This document shows, one piece after another, positions 5,063 to 5,112 of a DNA stretch of 5,112 bases (positions are counted from its first letter, which is position 1; each line of letters opens with the position of its first letter). The translations under genes and the position numbers were made by a program. Source of the stretch: an uncultured bacterium (GTDB lineage Bacteria; Bacillota; Clostridia; Lachnospirales; Lachnospiraceae); assembly GCA_947071365.1 (NCBI GenBank), contig CAMTFT010000175.1, positions 1 through 5,112 of the forward strand. Reading direction: 5' to 3'. Under the pieces are notes generated by a model. The model ran no database searches, was not told where the DNA came from, and saw nothing but the letters and a program-made list of their open reading frames with translations.

Positions 5063-5112
5063 TGCTTCGTATCTGTATGCTTCGCCAGGCTCTGCGCGAC
5101 AAGGTATACATC
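5035..5112 (-). other. Window edge: possible 3' end of an upstream gene (unresolved)
   Basis: From the window edge one minus-strand frame runs 25 codons to a TAA at 5035-5037 that overlaps the putative -10. The translation (DVYLVAQSLAKHTDTK, then HSARVPGRV) matches nothing I recognise, and another frame stays open through to ftsZ. In related genomes a division gene such as ftsQ/divIB may precede ftsZ, but nothing here proves that. This is low-confidence coding and may be only intergenic DNA. Confidence 0.2.
5058..5084 (-). repeat. Imperfect 12-bp direct repeat upstream of the ftsZ -10
   Basis: On the minus strand CGAAGCATACAG (5084-5073) and CGAAGCATTCAG (5069-5058) differ at one base and are 15 bp apart start to start. 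They are bracketed by a 6-bp inverted pair, GCCAGG and CCTGGC (5084-5089 and 5053-5058 on the plus strand). The second copy covers the -35 position. This could be a regulator site or simply the 3' end of an upstream gene. Confidence 0.55.

Noticed and set aside
1..5112. Undescribed defence, CRISPR, secretion or mobile system
   Set aside because: All five coding regions belong to recognised families, the gaps are under 200 bp, and no spaced repeat array, transposase, toxin-antitoxin pair or tRNA/rRNA signature is visible on either strand.

Overview
The window is a stretch of bacterial chromosome at the end of an assembled contig. It most likely comes from an endospore-forming Clostridia (Bacillota), probably Lachnospiraceae-like. 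That rests on the spoIIGA-sigE sporulation pair, the style of the SigE, FtsZ and RsmH proteins, strong AAGGAGG ribosome binding sites, and frequent GTG starts (ftsZ, the rsmH-type gene and spoIIGA). The lineage is a judgement from remembered protein families, not from a search. Bases 1-45 are not genomic: they match an Illumina P5/i5/Nextera read-1 adapter, so the real sequence starts at base 46.

All five genes lie on the minus strand, so transcription runs from high to low coordinates. In that order: a leader with a -10 box, an imperfect direct repeat and a 9-bp hairpin (about 4973-5084); ftsZ (3811-4965), the division tubulin; a gap with two terminator-like hairpins and a possible extended -10 (3617-3810); a long RsmH-type rRNA methyltransferase with a N-terminal extension (2480-3616); aroD (1679-2446), a type I 3-dehydroquinate dehydratase; a 96-bp gap with a recognisable spoIIG-type promoter and Spo0A-box-like sites (1583-1678 and slightly beyond); spoIIGA (791-1582), the membrane aspartic protease that activates pro-sigma-E; and sigE (49-789), whose stop codon lies 4 bases from the adapter.

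Functionally there are three blocks. ftsZ builds the division ring and, in spore formers, also the asymmetric sporulation septum. The rsmH-type gene and aroD form a two-gene housekeeping unit with a 33-bp gap. spoIIGA and sigE form the classic mother-cell activation unit: SigE is made as an inactive precursor with a 31-residue pro-sequence, and SpoIIGA cleaves it after septation. The stop of spoIIGA and the start of sigE are one base apart, so translation is probably coupled.

I see no undescribed multi-gene system, mobile element, CRISPR array or RNA gene. The most interesting points are regulatory. The spoIIG promoter has an unusually long 21-bp spacer and flanking Spo0A-like boxes. A perfect 11-bp inverted repeat threads through that promoter and would hide the spoIIGA ribosome binding site only in read-through transcripts. 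The methyltransferase is a divergent, extended form lying outside the usual mraZ-rsmH-ftsL context.
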